Positions 1 through 6,340 of a DNA stretch of 64,000 nucleotides are shown piece by piece (the first letter of the stretch is position 1; every line of letters starts with the position of its first letter). The stretch spans positions 49,495 to 113,494 of the forward strand of contig NZ_JAAHGO010000001.1 in NCBI RefSeq assembly GCF_010672455.1, in the 5' to 3' direction. The position numbers and the translations under genes were made by a program. This DNA is from Okeania sp. SIO2C9. GTDB taxonomy: Bacteria; Cyanobacteriota; Cyanobacteriia; Cyanobacteriales; Microcoleaceae. The notes below the pieces were generated by a model that was given only the letters and a program-made list of their open reading frames with translations, did no database searches and had not been told where the DNA came from.

Positions 1-102
1 AAAGATTTTTTTAAAGGCAAAGTCGGTTTTGGGGCTGATAAATTTCATGGTTATATTTCAGGAACTGGTATTGTTTATGGTACAATATATAGTATAATTT
101 AG
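1..102 (+). CDS. C-terminal end of an unidentified gene cut by the window edge
   Basis: Frame 1 is open from the first base to a TAG at 100-102 and encodes 33 residues rich in Gly, Tyr, Phe and Ile (for example GYISGTGIVYGTIYSII at the end). The composition would suit a beta-rich or membrane-proximal tail, but no family can be named from so little. The start lies outside the window. It could also be a chance open frame, hence the low confidence. Confidence 0.35.
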   Translation, partial: KDFFKGKVGFGADKFHGYISGTGIVYGTIYSII

Positions 103-172
103 CTCTTTTATAACTATTTGCAGCACTTTTGAGGATAGTGAGGTACAGCTATAAGACTATTTATTCCTATAT

Positions 173-206
173 TCCCTGTTGCCTGTTGCCTGTTGCCTGT
201 TGCCTA
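173..206. repeat. heptanucleotide tandem repeat (gcctgtt)n
   Basis: About four copies of a 7-bp unit gcctgtt lie between the partial gene and the Uma2 gene. This matches the short tandemly repeated repetitive (STRR) class known from filamentous cyanobacteria. Other units of the same kind (gactcct, cttcctt, cccctact) recur throughout the window. Confidence 0.8.
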
Positions 207-283
207 GAGCAATAAAACTTTGTACCTCATCAACTAGAAAACTGCTGTAAATAGTATTTAAGACTAGAATTAATAGCAGGATA

Positions 284-799
284 TCAAGGCAAAAACATTT
301 CTATAAAGGATAAGGAAACTGATGGAAAATTCAAGGGATTAATTACTTCACTATCGGACAAAATAGTTTCAGATTGATAACCTACTGGTGTAGGATGACG
401 ATATATATAAGCTTGGCGTTGGACTACATCTAAAACCCAATATTCGGGAATATTTGCTCCAGCATAAATAAGTGTTTTTTCTTGTCGATCTATTCTCAAA
501 GTAGTGTCAGAAATTTCGATTAAAAAGAATATTTCCTGTGGACTAGGGTGGCGATACGGCTGACGCCACGCTCCGCGAACGCCATAAGCTTTGGGATCGA
601 TATGAACTACTGCAATATCCGGTTCTGGTTCAGAATTTGATAATGTAACTGGTAACTGCATCCTAATATGAGCTTGCTGAGTTAATTGAGATTTTAAATA
701 ATCTACGGACAAAGCAGATAACAATTCCTTTTTTTTTAACAAATGAAATGGCATAAATTGAAGTGTTAATGAAGCGCTATCAAAATGTACCAATGTCAC
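284..799 (-). CDS. Uma2 family putative restriction-endonuclease-like protein (DUF820)
   Basis: Uma2 proteins have a PD-(D/E)XK-type fold, are greatly expanded in cyanobacteria, and have no firmly assigned role. The core motifs are visible: PEPDIAVV (residues 58-65, candidate catalytic D61), LIEISDTTLRIDRQEKT (candidate E95 and K108) and IPEYWVLDV near 117. Two oddities stand out. First, the usual N-terminal strand segment of about 40 residues is missing and the longest frame begins at a GTG; an ATG at 754 is an alternative start. Second, residues of about 71-82 (AYGVRGAWRQPY) sit where related proteins pass directly into RHPSP, and the DNA there (551-584) looks like a dispersed cyanobacterial palindrome. 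The gene stands alone. Family assignment is firm; activity is uncertain because of the truncation. Confidence 0.8.
   Translation of the reverse strand: MTLVHFDSASLTLQFMPFHLLKKKELLSALSVDYLKSQLTQQAHIRMQLPVTLSNSEPEPDIAVVHIDPKAYGVRGAWRQPYRHPSPQEIFFLIEISDTTLRIDRQEKTLIYAGANIPEYWVLDVVQRQAYIYRHPTPVGYQSETILSDSEVINPLNFPSVSLSFIEMFLP
551..584. repeat. dispersed palindromic repeat inserted in frame in the Uma2 gene
   Basis: The segment gcgatacggctgacgccacg and the following ctccgcgaacgcc resemble the GC-rich repeats (gcgttcgcggagcg type) common in intergenic DNA of filamentous cyanobacteria. Here it is read through as coding sequence and adds roughly ten residues to the Uma2 protein. Confidence 0.5.
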
Positions 800-1017
800 T
801 TCAGTTATCAGTTAGTTATCAGTAACTCGTAGCTGTTAACCTGTAGTTTTATTTTAACGCTGGATAGTGATTTTCGGATTTATCGAAAACATAGAAATGA
901 AGCTATAGATTTGATTATTCCTGTTGATTTGTGATGGAATAAGTTGATGATAATTAGATGGTCTTTTTCTTTCAGAAATAAGATAATATTATTGAGTGGA
1001 TTTGTGGTTGGGTTGTT

Positions 1018-1128
1018 ATGGGTAATGAGAATATGAGTGCTGGACAATTGTTGAAGCAGGCTAATAAGTTGAAGAGAGAGGGGAGGTTAGAGCGGGTAAT
1101 ATGTTGCTCTCTTGCTATTCCTTACTAA
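1018..1128 (+). pseudogene. truncated 5' end of a TPR-protein gene (leader copy 1)
   Basis: The ATG at 1018 opens a frame whose first 24 residues (MGNENMSAGQLLKQANKLKR and onward) nearly match the start of the intact TPR gene at 2926. The frame then diverges and stops at 1126-1128 after 36 residues. The about 35 bp upstream (gataatattattgagtgg, gttgggttgtt) also match the upstream DNA of the copies at 1957 and 2926. It is therefore a duplicated leader plus N-terminus that lost its body. Confidence 0.75.
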
Positions 1129-1237
1129 AAGCTACTAATTATCTCTTGTGGTGTTACAATTGATAATGAAAACTATCTCAAATTATTAATTATCCATTAG
1201 TAAAAATAACTAAACTTGGACATTATTAAAATTAAAG

Positions 1238-1483
1238 ATGTTAAAGACGTTTTGGGGTAAAGTTAAACAAGGGAAAATCGAATTGTTGGAACCATCAGAG
1301 TTAGTAGAGGGAACCCAGGTGCTGGTAACTCTGATTCCCAATGATGAAAGTGACGGGGAGGAAGATAAGTCCCTCAAAAGTATTCCACGTCAGGGAGATT
1401 TTATTGATGAGTTAAAGGCTAATCCTATTAGGGTTAGAAATTGGCTGAAGTTAAATAGGGAAGAACTGCACGATCGCTCTTGA
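1238..1483 (+). CDS. antitoxin of a VapBC-like toxin-antitoxin pair
   Basis: An 81-residue protein starting with a strand-rich segment (WGKVKQGKIELLEPSELVEG) typical of the short AF2212/DUF104-like antitoxins that precede PIN-domain toxins. The tail is acidic then basic, as expected for a toxin-binding C-terminus. Its TGA at 1481-1483 overlaps the ATG of the PIN gene (TGATG), which indicates translational coupling. Such antitoxins bind their own promoter and the toxin. The toxin partner is truncated, so the pair is probably no longer functional. The assignment is by motif and position. Confidence 0.75.
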   Translation: MLKTFWGKVKQGKIELLEPSELVEGTQVLVTLIPNDESDGEEDKSLKSIPRQGDFIDELKANPIRVRNWLKLNREELHDRS

Positions 1484-1821
1484 TGAATAATACAATTAAA
1501 CAGGTTTTTGTTGATTCTAATATCTGGCTTTATTGTTTTCTAAGTGGGCAAGATAAAGACCCAAAAGAAGATGCTAGAAAGCGAATGATTGCTAATAGTA
1601 TTACTGATGTGGAAGGGATTGTTATTAGTACCCAAGTGATTCATGAAGTTTGTTCGATTCTGAAGCGAAAGGTAGGTTTTAATGAGGAACAAATATTGAA
1701 ATTAATTGAGTCTTTTGAGAGGCGTTATCAAATAGTAGCAGTTGATTTATTCATAGTTAAAAATGCTTCAGAGCGAATTTTTTCTATTAACTTTCTATCA
1801 TATAGCATTTTCAAATTTTAG
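1483..1821 (+). CDS. PIN-domain ribonuclease toxin (VapC-like), C-terminally truncated
   Basis: PIN toxins are Mg-dependent RNases. The first acidic motif is present (FVDSNIWLYCF), followed by the helix with VISTQVIHEVCSILKRK carrying the usual second acidic residue. The family normally continues through a motif like FSFWDSLIVAAA with the third and fourth acidic residues. Here the frame ends after residue 112 in SINFLSYSIFKF, where the DNA enters a repeat (1801-1828) also found at 2821-2849. The toxin therefore lost its C-terminal active-site part and is predicted inactive. The ATG at 1483 is preferred over the in-frame TTG at 1480 because it overlaps the antitoxin stop. Confidence 0.7.
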   Translation: MNNTIKQVFVDSNIWLYCFLSGQDKDPKEDARKRMIANSITDVEGIVISTQVIHEVCSILKRKVGFNEEQILKLIESFERRYQIVAVDLFIVKNASERIFSINFLSYSIFKF

Positions 1822-1828
1822 TAAATTA
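1801..1828. repeat. unit-boundary repeat, copy 1
   Basis: The sequence tatagcattttcaaatttta and the following gtaaatta recur at 2821-2849 with two changes. Each copy lies 105-156 bp upstream of a TPR leader ATG (1957, 2926). The repeat marks the edge of a duplicated unit and supplies the premature end of the PIN gene. Confidence 0.7.
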
Positions 1829-1956
1829 AAAATAATGGAAGTTAAAGACTATGCCCTATTTTCTATTCCTGAAATAAGAAAGTTTCTTTGACTTAGATGA
1901 AACGGGAATTTTTGGGGTAGGATAATATTTTTGAGTAGATTTATGGTTGGGTTTTT

Positions 1957-2124
1957 ATGGGTAATGAGGGTATGAATGCAGGCCAATTGTTGAAGCAGGC
2001 TAATCAGTTGAAGAGAGCGGGGAGGTGGGATGAGGCGTACAATAAGAAACCCGGTTTCTTTGAGAAACCGGGTTTCTCTGGCGGGGGAGGATGTCTTGAC
2101 AGAAAAATTGCTTTTTTGTTATAA
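1957..2124 (+). pseudogene. TPR-gene leader copy 2, interrupted by a RAYT/REP element
   Basis: The ATG at 1957 begins MGNEGMNAGQLLKQANQLKR, matching the intact TPR gene at 2926 up to GRWDEA. The match breaks immediately after the codons for DEA, where a REP-type palindrome (2045-2077) begins; the frame runs on through the palindrome to a TAA at 2122-2124. The upstream DNA (gataatatttttgagtagat) matches the other two leaders. This is a TPR gene cut by insertion of, or deletion next to, the transposase unit. Confidence 0.75.
2045..2077. repeat. REP-like palindrome, left of transposase
   Basis: An inverted repeat pairing agaaacccggtttct with agaaaccgggtttct. Each half is itself nearly palindromic. 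The same structure is found right of the transposase at 2727-2759, with an extra half copy at 2771-2784. REP palindromes flanking a Y1 transposase gene are the hallmark of RAYT/REPtron units. Confidence 0.85.
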
Positions 2125-2151
2125 TCTCGCTGTTAAACTAGAGCGATCGCT

Positions 2152-2721
2152 ATGCCACGCCGTAAAGTTATTCTTGAAGCTGGTAATTATTACCATGTTT
2201 ACAATCGGGGTAATAACCGTCAGCTTATATTTTTAGAACGGGAAAACTATCTTTATTTTTTGCGTCAGTTACAAGCTCGCTTAGTTTCTCAGGGTGTGGA
2301 TGTTATTGCTTACTGTTTGATGCCAAACCACTATCATTTGTTGGTTTTTTTGCAAACGGAAGATTTTTCTAAGTTGATGCAGGGGTTTTCCCTAGCTTAT
2401 ACTAAAGCTATTAATAAGCGTTATCAAAGAGATGGTTCGCTGTTTCAAGGGCGTTTTAATGGGATTCGAGTTGATAGCGACGAATATTTATTAATTCTAA
2501 CTCGATACATTCATCTCAACCCAGTTCGCGCTAACTTAGTGGAGAATGCAGAAGATTGGGAATTTTCTAGTTACCAAGAATATATCAAGTTGCGTCAGGG
2601 GAACTTGCTGAAGTTGGATGAGATGCGATCGCTTTTCGACAGCACAGAGCAATATCGTTCTTTTGTCGAAGATGCGACAATTAGCGAGAAGTCAATTCAG
2701 CATTTAACTTTTGAGGAGTAG
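2152..2721 (+). CDS. REP-associated tyrosine transposase (RAYT, Y1/HUH family)
   Basis: This 189-residue protein is a single-strand DNA transposase of the Y1 HUH family, related to IS200 TnpA but of the REP-associated branch. The HUH motif is PNHYH (H60, H62). The candidate catalytic tyrosine is Y119 in RYIHLNPVRA, and the RAYT-typical GSLFQGRF lies at about 95-102. The length matches the family. It is flanked on both sides by REP-like palindromes with the core agaaacc/ggtttct, which are its probable substrates. It sits inside a broken TPR-gene copy. A HIP1-like gcgatcgct immediately precedes the ATG. Confidence 0.9.
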   Translation: MPRRKVILEAGNYYHVYNRGNNRQLIFLERENYLYFLRQLQARLVSQGVDVIAYCLMPNHYHLLVFLQTEDFSKLMQGFSLAYTKAINKRYQRDGSLFQGRFNGIRVDSDEYLLILTRYIHLNPVRANLVENAEDWEFSSYQEYIKLRQGNLLKLDEMRSLFDSTEQYRSFVEDATISEKSIQHLTFEE

Positions 2722-2726
2722 TCATA

Positions 2727-2784
2727 AGAAACCCGGTTTCTTGAAGAAACCGGGTTTCTCAGCATTAGTCCAAACCGGGTTTCT
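2727..2784. repeat. REP-like palindromes, right of transposase
   Basis: A full palindrome at 2727-2759 (aagaaacccggtttcttgaa, gaaaccgggtttct) is followed by a half copy at 2771-2784 joined by the short direct repeat cagcattag. Together with the copy at 2045-2077 it brackets the transposase gene, giving a REPtron of roughly 0.75 kb. Confidence 0.8.
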
Positions 2785-2820
2785 CAGCATTAGCGGGAGT
2801 TACGGTTGGGAGATTTACTA

Positions 2821-2849
2821 TATAGCCTTTTCAAATTGTAGTAAATTAA
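2821..2849. repeat. unit-boundary repeat, copy 2
   Basis: The sequence tatagccttttcaaattgta and the following gtaaatta match 1801-1828. It lies upstream of the intact TPR-methyltransferase gene, as copy 1 lies upstream of the broken TPR leader. Confidence 0.7.
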
Positions 2850-2925
2850 TGATAAAGTTGGGAAATAATTTTTGTAGATTTTGAATCTGATAATATTATA
2901 TATTTAGATTGAGATTTTGGTTTTT

Positions 2926-4500
2926 ATGGGTAATAAAGCTATGAGTGCTGGTCAGTTGTTGAAACAGGCCAATCAGTTGAAGAGAGAGGGGAGGTTGGAT
3001 GAGGCGATCGCTCTTTATCATCAGGTTATTGAAATTAATCCTAATTTTGCTTGGGCATATAATAATTTGGGGGATGGTTTTGTTAAGCAGGGAAATTTAG
3101 ATGAGGCTATTGTTGAGTATCAACGGGCGATTAAAGTTAATCCTAATTCGGCTTGGTTTTACTATCAGTTAGGAGAGGTATTGGCTGAAAAAGGAAAGCT
3201 TGACATAGCATCTGTATACTTTCAAAAATCTATCAATTCTCACATAGATTTGTGTGATAAACTAAGCAAATGTTATCCAGAAATAGAAAATAATATCAAT
3301 CAAGTAAATAATTTTTATTTGTTTCAAGGACAAGATTACGGATATTTGACAGATAAGCCTCAATGGGTTAGCTTTCCAGTAGATGAGAACTCTATGTATA
3401 TCATAGAAGGAAAAATAGCTAGTGAAAATGCTCCTTTATCCAAAAAAGCCTTGGTTCAATTTGAATTTTTTGATCGAAACAATCAAAAAATATCTGGTTA
3501 TTACCAAGGTTTCAGTAATTCAGATGATTTGGGTTTGTATAAGTACATAGATATTGCTAGCCAGAGCTTGTCAAAATTTTGCATTGCTTTTAAAACTCCA
3601 CCAAAAGCTTTTTCTATTAATATAGGTTTTCGTCGCTGGCATAATAAAAGAACTAACAATCCAACAATAATATTTGAATCGTTAGTTAAAATTTATTTTA
3701 GTCAGTTGAAAAGTTTAGAAAGTTCAGTCTTATCATCTTGGGATTACTATAAATTAGGAGTTATTTGTTCAAAAAAAAATAAATTATCTGATGCCTTATT
3801 TCTTTGTCAAGCATCCTTTGAAAAAAACGTAAACTTTTCTAAGTGTGAAGACAAAATAAGGGAATTAATTTTTAAGATAGAGTCTAGTAGCTCAGTACAA
3901 TATTGGGAAAATAGATACGATCAAGGAGGAAATTCAGGCATAGGGACCCACAATGATAAATTAGCAGAATTTAAAGCTAATGTTATCAATGATTTAGTGG
4001 AGAAAGAGAATATTGAATCTGTAATAGAATTTGGATGTGGTGACAGCCGTCAGCTTGATTTCGCTAAGTATCCTAAATATATTGGCTTAGATGTTTCTAA
4101 AACAGCTATTAATAAGTGTAAAGAAAAATTTAAGCACGATCCGACGAAAAGCTTTTTTTTATATGATTCTGCATATTTTTTTGATAGAGGAACAATTTTT
4201 TCTGGTGATTTATCTATTTCGATAGATGTTCTATTTCACTTAATAGAAGATGATATTTATTATGCTTACTTAAATCATTTATTTGGAGCAGCTAAAAAAT
4301 TTGTAGTTGTTTATTCATGGAATTTTGAAGATAGGGAAAAGTTTAAATTTCATATTAGACCAAGAAAATTCACACGAGATATAGAACAACTAATTCAGGG
4401 ATGGAAACTTTGGAAAGTTGTAAATAATATATATCCTGCAACAGAATTGGGTGAACGTAAAGGAAGTTTTTCTGATTTTTACATTTATCGTAAAAGTTGA
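2926..4500 (+). CDS. TPR protein with C-terminal SAM-dependent methyltransferase domain
   Basis: The 524-residue product has three parts. Residues about 7-105 form about three TPR helices (DEAIALYHQVIEINPNFAWA, DEAIVEYQRAIKVNPNSAW). Residues about 130-265 form a beta-rich segment I do not recognise, followed by one more TPR-like helix pair. Residues about 325-524 form a class I methyltransferase with the SAM-binding loop VIEFGCGDSR (366-375) and YIGLDVS. Such TPR-linked transferases are common in cyanobacterial glycan loci and probably modify a cell-surface sugar or small molecule; the substrate is unknown. The ATG at 2926 is chosen over the TTG at 2917 because two sibling leaders (1018, 1957) start at the equivalent ATG. 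It converges with the glycan operon on the other strand. Confidence 0.8.
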   Translation: MGNKAMSAGQLLKQANQLKREGRLDEAIALYHQVIEINPNFAWAYNNLGDGFVKQGNLDEAIVEYQRAIKVNPNSAWFYYQLGEVLAEKGKLDIASVYFQKSINSHIDLCDKLSKCYPEIENNINQVNNFYLFQGQDYGYLTDKPQWVSFPVDENSMYIIEGKIASENAPLSKKALVQFEFFDRNNQKISGYYQGFSNSDDLGLYKYIDIASQSLSKFCIAFKTPPKAFSINIGFRRWHNKRTNNPTIIFESLVKIYFSQLKSLESSVLSSWDYYKLGVICSKKNKLSDALFLCQASFEKNVNFSKCEDKIRELIFKIESSSSVQYWENRYDQGGNSGIGTHNDKLAEFKANVINDLVEKENIESVIEFGCGDSRQLDFAKYPKYIGLDVSKTAINKCKEKFKHDPTKSFFLYDSAYFFDRGTIFSGDLSISIDVLFHLIEDDIYYAYLNHLFGAAKKFVVVYSWNFEDREKFKFHIRPRKFTRDIEQLIQGWKLWKVVNNIYPATELGERKGSFSDFYIYRKS

Positions 4501-4615
4501 TCAATAAGAGCTAGAGAATTATTATAGGAAAATTAAGGATAATAATTATTGAGTTTTCAATGTTTGAAATTTATAGATAAATATTTATACCAACTTTTAC
4601 TTTTCCTTTTAACTA

Positions 4616-5308
4616 TCAACTACGTTTCCTCCAAACCATAACCCCATGACTACTATTTTTGGTAATAGCTCGTGAAGGGATATTCGCTTCCGAAAACCTA
4701 GAGGAGTCAATCAAATCACGCAGCAAAACTTGTTCAAGCCCTTTAAATGCAGGGCCAAACATTAACTCAAAGTCCTCAGTACCAAACGATCTCATATGAT
4801 CTTCGTGACCAAATTGCTCTAAACGGTCGGTGGCAGATAACTCCTCTGAGAGATTTTCCCGAAACCGCTCTGAAAAAAATGGTACGCTAAAAATATGGTA
4901 GCCACCTGGAGCCAAAAGTTGATTAAGTTCCTGTAAAACAAACGCCGCATTACAGCGAACGTGTTCAAGAACATGAACGTGACACAGAACACCAACAGAC
5001 TCCTTGCTTACCTTTTGAATATCAGTGCATAGATCGAACCTTTCTACATTTACTCCCCCTTTTTTGTATATATCTGGCTCAAAATCAAAAGGTCGATAAT
5101 AATCTCCAAGCTTTCCAGCAAGCTTTTTGGCAATTCCAATCTCTGGCGCGAAGTGAAAGAATGGCAAAGTAATCTCACTTACCTTAAGAGTTTCAATAAC
5201 TAACCAAAGCAGACGAGAGCGTTCAAAACTACCGCAACCACGGCAACGTGCATTAGTTCTACCTCTAAAATCTCCAAACTTATTACTTCCGCAAATAGGA
5301 CATTTCAT
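4616..5308 (-). CDS. zinc-ribbon SAM-dependent methyltransferase
   Basis: The 230-residue protein opens with a zinc ribbon, CPICG at 3-7 and CRGCG at 22-26. This is followed by a class I methyltransferase fold in which the SAM loop is weak but the later elements are clear (HVHVLEHV, LNQLLAPGGYHIFSVPF). This architecture is frequent in polysaccharide and natural-product loci. It is the last gene of the minus-strand operon, 78 bp after the sulfotransferase. The acceptor is unknown. It ends about 115 bp from the convergent TPR-methyltransferase gene. Confidence 0.8.
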   Translation of the reverse strand: MKCPICGSNKFGDFRGRTNARCRGCGSFERSRLLWLVIETLKVSEITLPFFHFAPEIGIAKKLAGKLGDYYRPFDFEPDIYKKGGVNVERFDLCTDIQKVSKESVGVLCHVHVLEHVRCNAAFVLQELNQLLAPGGYHIFSVPFFSERFRENLSEELSATDRLEQFGHEDHMRSFGTEDFELMFGPAFKGLEQVLLRDLIDSSRFSEANIPSRAITKNSSHGVMVWRKRS

Positions 5309-5386
5309 TTTAATTACTCCAATAAAAAAACTGATAGATTAAATTAGATTAAAAAAAACATTGGTAGTTCTAACCTGTAATTAGAA

Positions 5387-6205
5387 TCACCTTAAGTAGT
5401 CGAAGTTGTCTAGTACATCGCTAAAAATATTGTTCAGCTTTTCTATCGTTTGAGGTTTTAATTTTTCCTTATGGTCACCAGGAGTAATCTTTCTTTTATG
5501 AGACATCTGCTCTTGCTCTAAAACAAACTCATCCTTATATTTCTGATAATATTTTTCTATAAGACTTTCAGGAGCTGAGAATTGCAAGGGAGACATCACT
5601 TGAGAAAGCCAACTTCTAAAGTTGGTCACCATATCTTCATACTTTACAAAAGTAAAATTTGGCATAGGCAACATTTTAATTTGCACAGCAGGTTTATATC
5701 TTTCTAGTAAAGAAAATGGCATTGATGGATCTACTTTTGCCCTGCCGATAATTAGACCTTTATCAGTTGCCCTGCTTATGCAATAGTCATCAATACTCAT
5801 GTTTTGTATATTCTTTCGCTCTTCGCGACGTTTTTGGTCCCAGGATTTAGTGTTATGAGTCCAACCCTCTGAAAAATATTGAGAAACCAGTATATCTCTG
5901 GGATCTCTGACTTGAAGAATATGCCGAAGCTCAGAAATATGTGCAAATTCATCATCTTTATGAATCAAGAAATTTCGTTGTGGACACAAACAAAAACTTT
6001 CCTTAATATCAGAATTCAGTTGATTATGCTTGTATAAATTATTATTAACTTCAGGTTGATTATGAATAGAGAAATATAATATATTCTTCTCTATAGATAA
6101 ATCTTTGAAAAGCTTATATAGAAAAACAGAAGCACTTTTTGGCAATGAGTATACAAAAAAGCCAAAAAGTTTTTCCTGCTCAAATATTTTAGAATCTGTA
6201 CCCAT
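5387..6205 (-). CDS. PAPS-dependent sulfotransferase
   Basis: The protein transfers sulfate from PAPS to a hydroxyl, here probably of a glycan or lipid. The 5'-phosphosulfate loop is YSLPKSASVFLYKLF (19-33), a variant of the usual PKSGT. The 3'-phosphate site is RDPRDILVSQYF near residue 118. Its 272 residues fit a cytosolic Sulfotransfer_1 enzyme. It lies between the asparagine-synthase-like gene (135 bp upstream) and the zinc-ribbon methyltransferase, consistent with late decoration of a surface glycan. Confidence 0.85.
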   Translation of the reverse strand: MGTDSKIFEQEKLFGFFVYSLPKSASVFLYKLFKDLSIEKNILYFSIHNQPEVNNNLYKHNQLNSDIKESFCLCPQRNFLIHKDDEFAHISELRHILQVRDPRDILVSQYFSEGWTHNTKSWDQKRREERKNIQNMSIDDYCISRATDKGLIIGRAKVDPSMPFSLLERYKPAVQIKMLPMPNFTFVKYEDMVTNFRSWLSQVMSPLQFSAPESLIEKYYQKYKDEFVLEQEQMSHKRKITPGDHKEKLKPQTIEKLNNIFSDVLDNFDYLR

Positions 6206-6340
6206 ATAAATTACCTAAACTCAAAATTTTAGACACCTTCAAACCTGGTATTGGATGATTATATCAAATCCGGTAACATCTGTCTTATAAAACTAGAAAG
6301 AAAGAATAAGTATTTATATTAAGTAAGGCTAATAGAAAGA

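Noticed and set aside
2030..2236. 68-codon plus-strand frame
   Set aside because: It spans the REP palindrome and the start of the transposase gene in another frame; shadow of known features.
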